Positions 44,581-54,003 are shown, counted from the first letter of the stretch. The stretch: DNA of 64,000 bases from Stenotrophomonas maltophilia (GCF_002799155.1 NZ_NERD01000002.1:620001-684000), one strand, 5' to 3'. The notes: generated by a model from the letters alone, not told the origin. Program-made: numbers and translations.

Positions 44581-45719
44581 GTTGGTCTACGAATAATCTC
44601 GGTGACCTTGTTGAAATAAAGGGCGGAGGAACACCAAGTAAGTCAGTACCTGAGTACTGGGGAGGGGCGATTCCTTGGGCGTCCGTCAAGGATTTCAAGG
44701 GTGGGACATTGGAAACAACGGAAGACTGCATAACTGAACTGGCCGTCAGTTCTTCTTCTACATGTCTTATCCCCGCGGGGAGCCTCATCGTTCCAACTAG
44801 GATGGCCCTTGGTAAGGTCGCTATAAACTCAGTGGAAATGGCGATAAATCAGGATCTGAAGGCTCTGCGGGTCAGGGATGAGTCTAGGTTGTTGGTTCGT
44901 TATTTGTATCGATTTTTAGAATATAAATCTGGATTTTTGCAGGAGCAGGGAAAGGGAGCTACTGTCAAAGGAATAACGCTAGATGTGCTCAAGGGATTGG
45001 AAGTCCCGCTCCCGCCCCTGTCCGAACAAACGCGAATCGCCGCCATTCTCGACAAGGCCGATGCCATCCGACGCAAGCGTCAGCAAGCCATCAAACTTGC
45101 CGACGACTTCCTGCGCGCGGTGTTTCTGGACATGTTCGGAGACCCGGTGACCAATTCGAAGAGTTGGCCAATGCTGCGCGTAGAGGAACTGTGTGAAATT
45201 GTCAGAGGGAGCTCCCCTCGTCCCCAAGGTGATCCGCGCTTCTATGGCGGTCCCGTGCCTCGGCTTATGGTTGCGGATCTGACTCGTGACGGGAAATTGG
45301 TAACCCCAAAGATTGACTCCTTAACAGAACAGGGTGCAAAGAAGAGTCGGCCGATTGAAGCCGGAACTGTGGTCATGGCTGTAAGTGGGAACGTCGGATT
45401 AACCTCTGTGCTCGCCATTGATGCATGTATTCATGACGGTTTTGTTGCCTTCAAGGGGCTTGATACATCCAAAATAAGGCAGGAATTTCTTTGTGAGATC
45501 ATGATGTTTTTAAAGTCAACTCACGAATCCAGAAAGGCTGGGGCCATTTTTCAGAACTTGACTACTTCCCAAATAAAAGAAATGCAAATTCCAGTCCCTC
45601 CTTTGGCGTTACAAGATAAATTTATATCTATCAATGGTGCGATAAATAGAATTTATGATAGCTGTGATTTTTCGATATTTGAATCTATCAGCACAAGAGT
45701 TTTCAACGGCAAGTTGTAG
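44577..45719 (+). CDS. hsdS: Type I specificity subunit HsdS
   Basis: DNA-recognition subunit of 380 residues with two target-recognition domains (about residues 1-140 and 190-340), each followed by a conserved helical spacer: PLPPLSEQTRIAAILDKADA and PVPPLALQDKFISINGA. The GTG start overlaps the hsdM stop. Both recognition domains are visibly AT-rich and use codons unlike their neighbours (for example AATATAAATC near 44920 and GATAAATTTATATC near 45615), while the central spacer is GC-rich. That is the usual mark of domain exchange by recombination. The second spacer is short, ending FNGKL. The recognised sequence cannot be deduced. Confidence 0.93.
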   Translation: MSWSTNNLGDLVEIKGGGTPSKSVPEYWGGAIPWASVKDFKGGTLETTEDCITELAVSSSSTCLIPAGSLIVPTRMALGKVAINSVEMAINQDLKALRVRDESRLLVRYLYRFLEYKSGFLQEQGKGATVKGITLDVLKGLEVPLPPLSEQTRIAAILDKADAIRRKRQQAIKLADDFLRAVFLDMFGDPVTNSKSWPMLRVEELCEIVRGSSPRPQGDPRFYGGPVPRLMVADLTRDGKLVTPKIDSLTEQGAKKSRPIEAGTVVMAVSGNVGLTSVLAIDACIHDGFVAFKGLDTSKIRQEFLCEIMMFLKSTHESRKAGAIFQNLTTSQIKEMQIPVPPLALQDKFISINGAINRIYDSCDFSIFESISTRVFNGKL

Positions 45720-45729
45720 GTGGGTATTC

Positions 45730-45902
45730 ATGCATCTCAAGCCCGTCGAGCTTATTCACTTTCGCGGTTGGCGTGCTGTCACCGTTATTTACATTGACGT
45801 GGCACTGAACAGGATTTCGGGGGCAATAACGATGGCAAGTCTTCCATCCTCGAAGCCATCGCCTTCTTCTTAGAGAGCTGTGAGGAACCGCCCATCCACT
45901 AG
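45730..45902 (+). pseudogene. Stump of an AAA-type (OLD/SMC-like) ATPase gene
   Basis: From ATG 45730 one frame reads MHLKPVELIHFRGWRAVTV, typical of the first strand of AAA_15/OLD-like ATPases. Near a run of five G (45819-45823) the coding shifts frame: from 45822 the other frame gives GNNDGKSSILEAIAFFLESC, a Walker A motif, before TAG at 45900. The gene is both frameshifted and cut short after about 55 codons. An intact version would probably have been another defence-linked gene directly behind hsdS. Confidence 0.7.
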
Positions 45903-46274
45903 AAGCACCAGAGCCTAGTCAGTAGCCATGCTCAACGTTGCATTGCTCTATCCCTGGAACCCCCTAGCTGAACGTAGTATTGGCCAACATCCTCAGTTGT
46001 TCGCCCACCTCTCCCAGTTCAGGCAGGCCTGCATCCATCCCGCCCGCAAGGCCGCTCCCCTTCGAGTGGATCGCGTGACTGTTGATAAGAGGCCACTTTT
46101 CACGCGACTTTCGCGTCCATTACAGACCAAAAAGACCCGGATGATTGAAATAGACCCGTCACAAAATTTAAAATACACATATAGATCAATCATTTACACA
46201 AGCACAATGATCTATTGACAGGCCGAGATGTGTGCACAACCGTTCTGATCGAACGCGCGTTTGCAGCAGAAAAG
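45903..46274. other. Non-coding remnant DNA
   Basis: No reading frame here resembles a protein. Composition changes from GC-rich to AT-rich (46140-46215), ending near a TTGACA box at 46215-46220. It is probably decayed island DNA; a short transcript ending at the terminator 46275-46305 is possible. Confidence 0.5.
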
Positions 46275-46305
46275 AAAGCCCCGTTCACGCGGGGCTTTTC
46301 TTTTT
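46275..46305. terminator. Bidirectional terminator at the right edge of the island
   Basis: Nine-bp stem AAAGCCCCG / CGGGGCTTT with a 6-nt loop, followed by TCTTTTT and preceded by AAAAG on the other side. It resembles the ssb terminator at 37388-37418. The gene it serves is not evident. Confidence 0.75.
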
Positions 46306-46388
46306 CCCGCGATTCCCTGGAGCTTGTGCCTCGCAGCATTGATTTTCGTGCACCGCGACTTGCAAACAGACAATTTCCTCCCCTATGG

Positions 46389-46402
46389 TGCAATCGATTG
46401 CA
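46389..46402. promoter_or_regulatory. Putative LacI-family operator (sugar-oxidation operon 1)
   Basis: Perfect palindrome TGCAATCGATTGCA, 49 nt upstream of the first gene of the operon 46451-50393. The same palindrome, extended to 16 bp, is at 55072-55087 beside the LacI gene. The centred CG dyad is typical of LacI/PurR-type operators. Confidence 0.82.
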
Positions 46403-46450
46403 TTGCTGTGAATCGTTGCGTTTGATACCGGTTGGGAGGCCGGCAGGTGG

Positions 46451-47347
<897 letters not shown>

Positions 47348-47374
47348 AACGATATCCACCCAGGTGAGAAACCC

Positions 47375-49060
47375 ATGGCAGATAATCACTACGACGCCAT
47401 TGTTGTTGGCTCGGGAATCAGTGGCGGTTGGGCGGCGAAGGAGCTGACCGAGAAGGGCCTGAAGGTCCTGATGCTGGAACGCGGGCGCAACATCGAGCAC
47501 GTCAAGGACTACGTCAATGCGATGAAGGAAGCGTGGGACTTTCCGCACCGCAACCGGCCAACGCAGGCGATGAAGGCCGAGTTCCCGGTGCTGATGCGCG
47601 ACTACGGCCTGGCCGAAAACCTGGAAGGAATGTGGGCCAACGAACAGGAGTCGCCCTACATCGAAACCAACCGCTTCGACTGGTTTCGTGGCTACCACGT
47701 GGGTGGCCGTTCGCTGATGTGGGGCCGGCAGAGTTATCGCTTCTCCGACCTGGATTTCGAGGCGAACCTCAAGGACGGAATCGCGACCGATTGGCCGATC
47801 CGCTACGCGGACATCGCGCCCTGGTATGACCATGTGGAACGATTCGCCGGCATCGCCGGCACGCGCGAAGGACTGGACGTGTTGCCGGACGGCGAGTTCC
47901 TGCCGCCGATCCCGTTGAACATCGTCGAGAAGGATGTGGCCGCGCGGATCAAGAAGGCCTTCGGCGGCACCCGGCACATGATCCACTCGCGCACTGCCAA
48001 CATCACCAAGCCGATGCCCGAGCAGGGCCGCGTCAACTGCCAGTACCGCAACAAATGCATCCTGGGCTGTCCCTTCGGCGCCTACTTCTCGACCCAGGCG
48101 GCGACGCTGCCAGCGGCGATGAAAACCGGCAACCTGACCCTGCGGCCGTTCTCGATCGTCAAGGAAGTGCTCTACGACAAGGACCGCAAGCGCGCGCGCG
48201 GCGTGGAGGTCATCGACGCGGAGACCGGGCAGACCTACCAGTACACGGCCAAGGTCATCTTCCTCAACGCGTCGTCCTTCAACTCGACGTGGTTGCTGAT
48301 GAACTCGGCCACCGATGTGTGGGAGGGCGGGTTGGGCTCATCGTCGGGCGAGCTCGGGCACAACGTGATGGACCATCATTTCGGAGCGGGCGCCTCGGGC
48401 CGGGTCGAGGGTTACGAAGACAAGTATTACTTCGGCCGCCGTCCCTGCGGCTTCTACATCCCGCGTTTCCGCAACGTCGCGGCCGACAAGCGCGGCTACC
48501 TGCGCGGGTTCGGCTACCAGGGCGGCGCCAGCCGCACCGGCTGGTCGCGCGAGATCGCCGAGCTGAACATCGGTGCTGACCTGAAGGAGGCGCTGACCGT
48601 GCCCGGTGACTGGCGCATCGGCATGACCGGGTTCGGTGAAATGCTGCCGCACCACGACAACACGATCCGCCTGGACCGCGACCGCAAGGACAAGTGGGGG
48701 CTGCCAGTGCTGGCGATGGACGTTGCCATGCGTGCCAACGAACTGGCGATGCGAAAGGACATGGCCGCCGATGCCGCCGAGATGCTGGAGGCGGCCGGTG
48801 TCAAGGACGTGAAGATGCACGACAACGATTACGCCCCGGGCAAGGGCATCCACGAAATGGGGACCGCGCGCATGGGACGTGATCGGAAGAGCTCGGTGCT
48901 GAACCAGCACAATCAGGTCTGGGATGCACCCAATGTCTATGTGACCGACGGTGCTTGCATGACCTCCAGCGCCTGCGTGAATCCTTCGCTGACCTACATG
49001 GCGCTGACCGCGCGCGCGGCCGACCACGCCGTGCGTGAACTGAAAGCGGGGAACCTCTGA
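47375..49060 (+). CDS. GMC-family FAD-dependent sugar dehydrogenase, large subunit
   Basis: Flavoprotein of 561 residues. The FAD site DAIVVGSGISGGWAAKEL opens the protein, and the C-terminal GMC signature includes KGIHEMGTARMG (catalytic His) and NPSLTYMALTARAA. Three cysteines in NCQYRNKCILGCPFG might ligate an iron-sulfur cluster, as in FAD-glucose dehydrogenases. It has no signal peptide, whereas the next gene has a Tat signal; in the gluconate/glucose dehydrogenase family the small subunit carries the large one through the Tat system. Electrons should pass to a cytochrome c such as that at 50424-50720. The likely reaction is oxidation of a sugar hydroxyl, possibly at C3. Confidence 0.9.
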   Translation: MADNHYDAIVVGSGISGGWAAKELTEKGLKVLMLERGRNIEHVKDYVNAMKEAWDFPHRNRPTQAMKAEFPVLMRDYGLAENLEGMWANEQESPYIETNRFDWFRGYHVGGRSLMWGRQSYRFSDLDFEANLKDGIATDWPIRYADIAPWYDHVERFAGIAGTREGLDVLPDGEFLPPIPLNIVEKDVAARIKKAFGGTRHMIHSRTANITKPMPEQGRVNCQYRNKCILGCPFGAYFSTQAATLPAAMKTGNLTLRPFSIVKEVLYDKDRKRARGVEVIDAETGQTYQYTAKVIFLNASSFNSTWLLMNSATDVWEGGLGSSSGELGHNVMDHHFGAGASGRVEGYEDKYYFGRRPCGFYIPRFRNVAADKRGYLRGFGYQGGASRTGWSREIAELNIGADLKEALTVPGDWRIGMTGFGEMLPHHDNTIRLDRDRKDKWGLPVLAMDVAMRANELAMRKDMAADAAEMLEAAGVKDVKMHDNDYAPGKGIHEMGTARMGRDRKSSVLNQHNQVWDAPNVYVTDGACMTSSACVNPSLTYMALTARAADHAVRELKAGNL

Positions 49061-49635
49061 TGGATCGCCGCGAGCTGTTGAAAATGATCGTCGCCGCTAC
49101 GGGTGCGGCCATGGTCGGCCTGCCTGCGCTCGCGCAGGGAAAGGCCGCTGCCGCACCGGTGAAGACCCTGTTCTCCGACGCCGATGTCGGCACGCTGGAC
49201 GAGATCGCCGAGACCATCCTGCCGCGGACCCGGACGCCAGGGGCGAAGGATGCTGGCGCGGGCCTGTTCATGGCGACGTTCGTCACCGACTGCTACACCG
49301 CCCGGCAGCAGGCGGCGTTCCGGGCGGGCCTGGTCGATATCGACAAGCGGGCCGGTGGCCGCTTCGTGTCGCTCACGCCGGAAGCCCGGACCGAATTGCT
49401 GCGCACGCTTGATGCAGAGGCCAGGGCACGCCATGCCGATGTGACCGAAACCGGTACGCCAGAAGAGGGCGAGGCGATGCCGCATTACTTCACGATGCTC
49501 AAGCAACTGGCCATCTTCGGCTTCTTCACCTCCAAGGTCGGCGCCACCGGGGTGCTGCAGTACGTCGCCGTGCCGGGGCGCTACGACGGCGATCTCGCCT
49601 ATGTTCCCGGCACGCCCGCCTGGGGGACCAGCTGA
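49060..49635 (+). CDS. Gluconate 2-dehydrogenase subunit 3 family protein with Tat signal
   Basis: Small subunit of 191 residues (PF13618 type) with an N-terminal Tat motif DRRELLKMIVAATGAAMVG, then FSDADVGTLDEIAETILPRT and GAGLFMATFVTDCYTARQQ, typical of these subunits. It overlaps the GMC gene by one base (TGATG at 49058-49062) and so is co-translated with it. It is the probable export chaperone and structural partner of the large subunit in the periplasm. Confidence 0.9.
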   Translation: MDRRELLKMIVAATGAAMVGLPALAQGKAAAAPVKTLFSDADVGTLDEIAETILPRTRTPGAKDAGAGLFMATFVTDCYTARQQAAFRAGLVDIDKRAGGRFVSLTPEARTELLRTLDAEARARHADVTETGTPEEGEAMPHYFTMLKQLAIFGFFTSKVGATGVLQYVAVPGRYDGDLAYVPGTPAWGTS

Positions 49636-50393
49636 TGGAGTGCAACAGGATGATCAAGCCGCTGCTGATCGCGGCCACCGTGCTGGCCGCCGCACCCGTG
49701 TTCGCGCAGAACGGGGCCGACGCCGCGCGCGATCCGAAGAAGACCGAGGTGTGGACGCCGGTGCCTGCGGTAGTGGCAACACCAGCGGGCATGGCGCCGT
49801 CCGACGCCATCGTGCTGTTCGATGGCAAGGATGTCTCGGCGTGGGAGTCGGAGCAGGGCGACCGCGTGCCCTGGACGGTTGCCGATGGCGCGATGACCGT
49901 CGTGCCCGGCAGCAAGGGCATCCGCACCCGGCAACGCTTCTGCGATGTCCAGCTGCATGTCGAGTGGCGCACGCCCACCGACACGAAGGGCTTCGACGGC
50001 CAGAACCGGGGCAACAGCGGCATCTTCCTGCAGGAGCTGTACGAGCTGCAGGTGCTCGACAGCTACAACAACCCGACCTATGCCAATGGCCAGGCGGGCT
50101 CCATCTACAAGCAGGCCATGCCGCGGGTGAATGCCTCGCGCGCACCGGGCCAGTGGCAGGCCTACGACATCCTCTGGAAAGCACCGCGCTTCTCGGCGGG
50201 CGGCGGGCTTGTCTCGCCTGCGCGCATCACGGTGCTGCACAACGGCGTGCTGGTGCAGGACGATACCGTGCTGGCGGGCAAGACCGAGTACATCGGCGCG
50301 CCATCGTACGCGCCCCATGGATGCGCGCCGCTCTACCTGCAGGAACATGACTCCAGGGTCAGCTACCGCAACATCTGGGTGCGCGAGCTGTAG
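49635..50393 (+). CDS. Exported DUF1080 protein (3-keto-disaccharide hydrolase family)
   Basis: Protein of 252 residues with a Sec signal (LLIAATVLAAAPVFAQ) and a concanavalin-like DUF1080 domain (PF06439): IVLFDGKDVSAWE, DVQLHVEWRTP, GNSGIFLQELYELQVLDSY and SRVSYRNIWVREL. The family has been linked to cleavage of 3-keto-glycosides. The start overlaps the previous stop (TGATG); a second ATG at 49650 is equally consistent with the signal peptide. Last gene of the operon; its TAG stop is part of a GTAG hairpin at 50390. With the GMC dehydrogenase it would form an oxidise-then-cleave pair in the periplasm. Confidence 0.88.
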   Translation: MECNRMIKPLLIAATVLAAAPVFAQNGADAARDPKKTEVWTPVPAVVATPAGMAPSDAIVLFDGKDVSAWESEQGDRVPWTVADGAMTVVPGSKGIRTRQRFCDVQLHVEWRTPTDTKGFDGQNRGNSGIFLQELYELQVLDSYNNPTYANGQAGSIYKQAMPRVNASRAPGQWQAYDILWKAPRFSAGGGLVSPARITVLHNGVLVQDDTVLAGKTEYIGAPSYAPHGCAPLYLQEHDSRVSYRNIWVREL

Positions 50394-50423
50394 TGGCACG
50401 CGGCCGGCGTGGTCGCCGGCCGC
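50390..50423. repeat. GTAG-headed hairpin between the convergent operons
   Basis: GTAG at 50390-50393 overlaps the DUF1080 stop. A perfect 10-bp stem GCGGCCGGCG / CGCCGGCCGC with a TGGT loop (50400-50423) follows and touches the cytochrome c stop at 50424. It is the only DNA between two operons and probably ends both. Confidence 0.85.
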
Positions 50424-50720
50424 TTACTTCGCCAGGTAGCTGGCGATGTCATCGATCTCCTGCTGCGACAGCTGGGAGAAGGGCGGCATCAACCCACCGC
50501 CCTTGCTGATCTTTTCCTTGATCTGTGCAGGTGCCATGCGCTTGCCGATGTCGGTGAGCGCCGGAAACGCACCCGGCATGCCCGCACGATCGGCGCCGTG
50601 GCAGGCCACGCAGTTCGCGGTGTAGAGCCTTGCACCCGCAGCCGGGTCGTCCTTGCACCAGGCGACTGTCGCCACGCTCATGCCACCCAGGGCCACCACC
50701 ATTGCCAGGATCATTTTCAT
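50424..50720 (-). CDS. Small periplasmic cytochrome c
   Basis: Class I c-type cytochrome of 98 residues with a Sec signal (MKMILAMVVALGGMSVATVA). Heme attachment is at Cys37-Cys40-His41 (TANCVACHG), and the sixth ligand is a methionine in GLMPPFSQL. It is 18 nt downstream of the isomerase-like gene, the last member of the reverse operon. It is the natural electron acceptor for the Tat-exported GMC dehydrogenase encoded by the facing operon, passing electrons to the respiratory chain. Confidence 0.92.
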   Translation of the reverse strand: MKMILAMVVALGGMSVATVAWCKDDPAAGARLYTANCVACHGADRAGMPGAFPALTDIGKRMAPAQIKEKISKGGGLMPPFSQLSQQEIDDIASYLAK

Positions 50721-50738
50721 GCGGGGCTCCTTGATGCG

Positions 50739-51602
50739 TCAGCGCCGCGCACGGGCGGGCACGTTGGTGGTCAGGTGTTCACGCAGATAGTCCGCGCCGG
50801 TCTGGATGACCTTGGCCGGGTCGCGTGGCTGGTCGTGCTCGATGATGTACCAATGCACGCCGGCGGCTGCCGCAGCAGGCAGGATCGCGTTCCAGTCCAG
50901 CACGCCCTGGCCCACCGCAGCGAATCCGCCTTCGTCTTCGGCCTGGCCCTTGGGCGCATTGTCCTTGGCGTGCACCGCGAACACGTGGCCGCGGAATTTT
51001 GCCAGCATCACCGCCGGGTCCAGGCCTGCACGCGCGACCCAGGCCAGGTCCAGCTCGGTCTGCAGGTCGGGACCGGCGGCGGCAAACAGCAGTTCCAGTC
51101 CGGTCCTGCCATCGAAGTCGGCCAGTTCGAAATCGTGGTTGTGGTAGGCCAGGCGCATGCCCTTACCGCGCACCTGCTTTGCGATCCGGCCCAGTTCCTG
51201 GCCCAGGGCAGTCCAGCCGGCGGCATCGCTCGGGCGATCCTTCTTGTCCAGGTACGGCACCACCAGCGTCGTGTTGCCGATCGACCGGTTGAAGGCCACC
51301 ACCCCCTCCAGGTTGCTGCGCAGCTCGGCCAAGGGCACGTGCGAAGAAACCACCTTGATCGAATACCGGTCCAGCAACGGCTTGAGTTCGGCAGCGCGGG
51401 TGTCCTGCGTGCCGACCGTTTCCACTGCATGGATACCCGCGTCGTGGACGATCTTCAGCTGCTGCTCCAGCGAGCCGGCATCGCGCAGCGTGTACATCTG
51501 CACCGCGATCGGCTTCTGCGTGCGGGCAGCTTCGCCTGCAAGGGCAGGCAGCGCTGCGAGCAGCAGGACGAGGCCTGCAGTTCTACGGACAAGGGTCTTC
51601 AT
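50739..51602 (-). CDS. Exported sugar isomerase/epimerase-like TIM-barrel protein
   Basis: Protein of 287 residues with a Sec signal (TAGLVLLLAALPALAGEA) and a xylose-isomerase-like barrel (PF01261): IAVQMYTLRDAGSLEQQLKI, GIHAVETVGT, MRLAYHNHDFELADF, TELDLAWVARAGLDP, GHVFAVHAKDN and WYIIEHDQP, in which His, Glu and Asp metal ligands are likely. Start at 51602, with GGGAGGAG ahead. Along with the Tat-exported relative at 46451 it gives two periplasmic barrel enzymes in the same pathway; beta-elimination, hydrolysis or epimerisation of keto-sugars are all possible. Confidence 0.85.
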   Translation of the reverse strand: MKTLVRRTAGLVLLLAALPALAGEAARTQKPIAVQMYTLRDAGSLEQQLKIVHDAGIHAVETVGTQDTRAAELKPLLDRYSIKVVSSHVPLAELRSNLEGVVAFNRSIGNTTLVVPYLDKKDRPSDAAGWTALGQELGRIAKQVRGKGMRLAYHNHDFELADFDGRTGLELLFAAAGPDLQTELDLAWVARAGLDPAVMLAKFRGHVFAVHAKDNAPKGQAEDEGGFAAVGQGVLDWNAILPAAAAAGVHWYIIEHDQPRDPAKVIQTGADYLREHLTTNVPARARR

Positions 51603-51621
51603 CAACAGCTCCTCCCGGGTT

Positions 51622-52746
51622 TCAACCGATGGCAGTCCAGGCACGCGACCTGGCCGATGCAATGACACGATCGACGATCAGCGCCGAGCGCACGCCGTCT
51701 TCAAACGTGGGCAGGCCCTGCGGCCGCTCGCCGTCGATGGCGCGATAGCTGTCGGCGACAAATGCTTCAAAACACTGGGCGTAGCCCTGCGCGTGCCCGG
51801 CCGGCAGCACCGACAGCCGGCGCTGTTCGGCAGTGCCGGCGCCGGGCCCGCGCACGAAGATCTCCTCGCGCTGGTCGGGCAGGCCGATCCAAAGGCGCTC
51901 GGCATCCTCCTGGTTGAAGGCCACGCTGGCCTTGGCGCCATCGATCTCGAACCAGAGGCGATTGCGGCGCCCGGCCGAAACCTGGCTGACCGTCAACGAC
52001 GCCAGCGTGCCAGCGCCGGTCCTGAACATCGCCGCCGCCACGTCCTCGCTCGTGACCGCCTGCATCGCGCCGTCTGTGGCCGCTGTACTGAAGCTCTGGC
52101 CACTGACGGCGCTGCGCTCGGCGACCACCGTGTCGAAGGCCGCGCTGACCTCGGCGAAACGTTCACCGCTGACCCATTCCACCAGGTCGCACCAGTGCGA
52201 ACCGATGTCGGCGAACACGCGCGATGCGCCGCCCAACGCCGGGTCCACGCGCCAGTTGTTGCTGGCGGGATCCAGCAGCCAGTCCTGCAGGTAGCTGCCG
52301 TGGATCAGGTGCAGCGGCCCCAGCTCACCGTCGGCGATGCGTGCGCGCGCCTCGCGCACCACCGGGTGGTAGCGGTAGACGAAGGGTACCGTGGCGACCA
52401 ATCCGGTCGATGCGGCCAGCGCCGCCAGCGCCTGTGCATCGTCCAGCGTGGTTGCCAGCGGTTTCTCGCAGATCACGTGCTTGCCGGCTTCCAGCGCGGC
52501 CTGCGCCATCGCGCGGTGCAGATGGTTGGGCGTGCAGACGTGCACGACCTGCACCTGCGGATCGGCGATCACCTCCTGGATGTCCCGGTACGCACGCGGA
52601 ACATTCCACGACTGCGCTGCCTCACGCGCGCGCTGCGGTGACGAGGCGGCCACGCCGTGTACCTCGGCACCGGCCAGCAAGGCGGCGCGACGATGCACGG
52701 CACCGATCATGCCGGCGCCGATGATGGCGATTCCAAGCTTGGGCAT
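51622..52746 (-). CDS. Gfo/Idh/MocA-family NAD(P)-dependent sugar oxidoreductase
   Basis: Cytoplasmic dehydrogenase of 374 residues. The Rossmann fold begins at LGIAIIGAGMIGAVHRRAAL, the family motif EKPLATTLDD follows HVICEKPL, and the C-terminal domain has VFADIGSHWCDLVEWVSGE with the conserved catalytic-type His. Relatives interconvert hydroxyl and keto groups on sugars. In this operon it could reduce imported 3-keto-glucose to glucose or oxidise the reverse way. It is 19 nt upstream of the exported isomerase gene and 12 nt downstream of the permease. Confidence 0.9.
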   Translation of the reverse strand: MPKLGIAIIGAGMIGAVHRRAALLAGAEVHGVAASSPQRAREAAQSWNVPRAYRDIQEVIADPQVQVVHVCTPNHLHRAMAQAALEAGKHVICEKPLATTLDDAQALAALAASTGLVATVPFVYRYHPVVREARARIADGELGPLHLIHGSYLQDWLLDPASNNWRVDPALGGASRVFADIGSHWCDLVEWVSGERFAEVSAAFDTVVAERSAVSGQSFSTAATDGAMQAVTSEDVAAAMFRTGAGTLASLTVSQVSAGRRNRLWFEIDGAKASVAFNQEDAERLWIGLPDQREEIFVRGPGAGTAEQRRLSVLPAGHAQGYAQCFEAFVADSYRAIDGERPQGLPTFEDGVRSALIVDRVIASARSRAWTAIG

Positions 52747-52758
52747 TGGCTGCGGTCC

Positions 52759-53976
52759 TCAGGGCGTGGAAGGCGCGGGCGCGGCCACCGGCCGGTCGCG
52801 GAACAGCAGCAGGAAGGCGATCAGCACCACCAGTGCCACGCCGGCCGGGAACAACCAGATCTGCTGCCAGTCGGGGCCAGCCTCGGTGGTGAAGTGCTCC
52901 ACCACCGCGCCGGACAGGAAGGTGCCGATCAGCATGCCCACGCCGTACGTGGCCAGGGTAATGAACCCCTGCGCGCTGCTGCGCGCGGCCGGGCCGGCGT
53001 GCGCATCGGTGTAGATCTGGCCGGTGACGAAGAAGAAGTCGTAGCAGATGCCGTGCAGCACGATGCCGATCACCAGCAGCGGGAAGCCACCGCCCGCATC
53101 CCCAAAGGCGAACAGGGCATAGCGCACCACCCAGGCGGCCATGCCGACCGCCAGCATGGTCTTCACTCCCAGCCGCACGAACAGGAACGGCATGGCCAGC
53201 ATCAGCAGCACTTCGGAGACCTGGCCCAGCGACTGCAGGCCCGCAGCGCCGCGCACGCCGAGGTCGTTGAGATACGGGTTGGTGAAGTTGTAGTAGAACG
53301 ACAGTGGTATGCAGATGGCGATGGAGGCCAGGAAGAACACCAGGTAGGCGCGCGACTTCAGCAGCCGCAGCGAGTCCAGCCCGAGGATCTGCCCCAGCCC
53401 GGCGTCGCGCTGCTGTGCCAGTGGCGGCGTGTGCGGCAGGGTGAACGCATACAGGCCCAGTACCAGCGATGCCAGCGCCGCCATCCGGAAGGTCAGTTCG
53501 AGCCGATGGGCCTGCTCCCAGCCCAGCCAGCCGATCAGCACGCCTGCGACGATCCAGCCGATGCTGCCGGCCACCCGTACCAGCGGGAACTGTTTCTCGG
53601 GCGACTGCATGTGCCGCATCGCCACGCTGTTGGCCAGTGCCAGCGTCGGCATGAACAGCAGCATGTACCCCATCACGCAGGCCGAGAACACACTGAAGCT
53701 GGTGGCGGTGGATGCCAGCCACATCAGTACCGCGCCGGCCAGGTGCAGCACCGCGAGGATGCGCTGCGCGGCGAAGTAGCGATCGGCGATCAGGCCGACC
53801 AGGAACGGCGCCACGATCGCGCCGATCGATTGGCTGAGGAAGGCGGTGGCCACCTGGCTGGCGCTGGCCTGCAGCGGGCCCTGCACCAGGTACGTCCCGA
53901 GCGTCACGAACCACGCTCCCCAGATGAAGAACTGCAGAAACATCATCGCGCCCAAGCGCGACATGGCGTGCGACAT
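52759..53976 (-). CDS. MFS permease of the nucleoside:H+ symporter family
   Basis: Inner-membrane protein of 405 residues with about 12 membrane segments, matching the PF03825 family (NupG/XapB): GAMMFLQFFIWGAWFVTLGT, AIVAPFLVGLIADRYF, VAGSIGWIVAGVLIGWLGW and GICYDFFFVTGQIYTDAHAG. The family was named for nucleoside uptake, but members in sugar operons probably carry sugars, and here keto-sugar or disaccharide import is more likely. GGGAGGG before the ATG at 53976. It is the only transporter in the two operons. Confidence 0.88.
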   Translation of the reverse strand: MSHAMSRLGAMMFLQFFIWGAWFVTLGTYLVQGPLQASASQVATAFLSQSIGAIVAPFLVGLIADRYFAAQRILAVLHLAGAVLMWLASTATSFSVFSACVMGYMLLFMPTLALANSVAMRHMQSPEKQFPLVRVAGSIGWIVAGVLIGWLGWEQAHRLELTFRMAALASLVLGLYAFTLPHTPPLAQQRDAGLGQILGLDSLRLLKSRAYLVFFLASIAICIPLSFYYNFTNPYLNDLGVRGAAGLQSLGQVSEVLLMLAMPFLFVRLGVKTMLAVGMAAWVVRYALFAFGDAGGGFPLLVIGIVLHGICYDFFFVTGQIYTDAHAGPAARSSAQGFITLATYGVGMLIGTFLSGAVVEHFTTEAGPDWQQIWLFPAGVALVVLIAFLLLFRDRPVAAPAPSTP

Positions 53977-54003
53977 GGCTTACCCTCCCGGGGCGGTAAT
54001 GGC

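Noticed and set aside
37388..46305. Similar GC-rich hairpins flanking the island as attachment-site duplications
   Set aside because: Only the generic GCCCCG/CGGGGC terminator core is shared; flanking bases and loops differ and no integrase gene is present.
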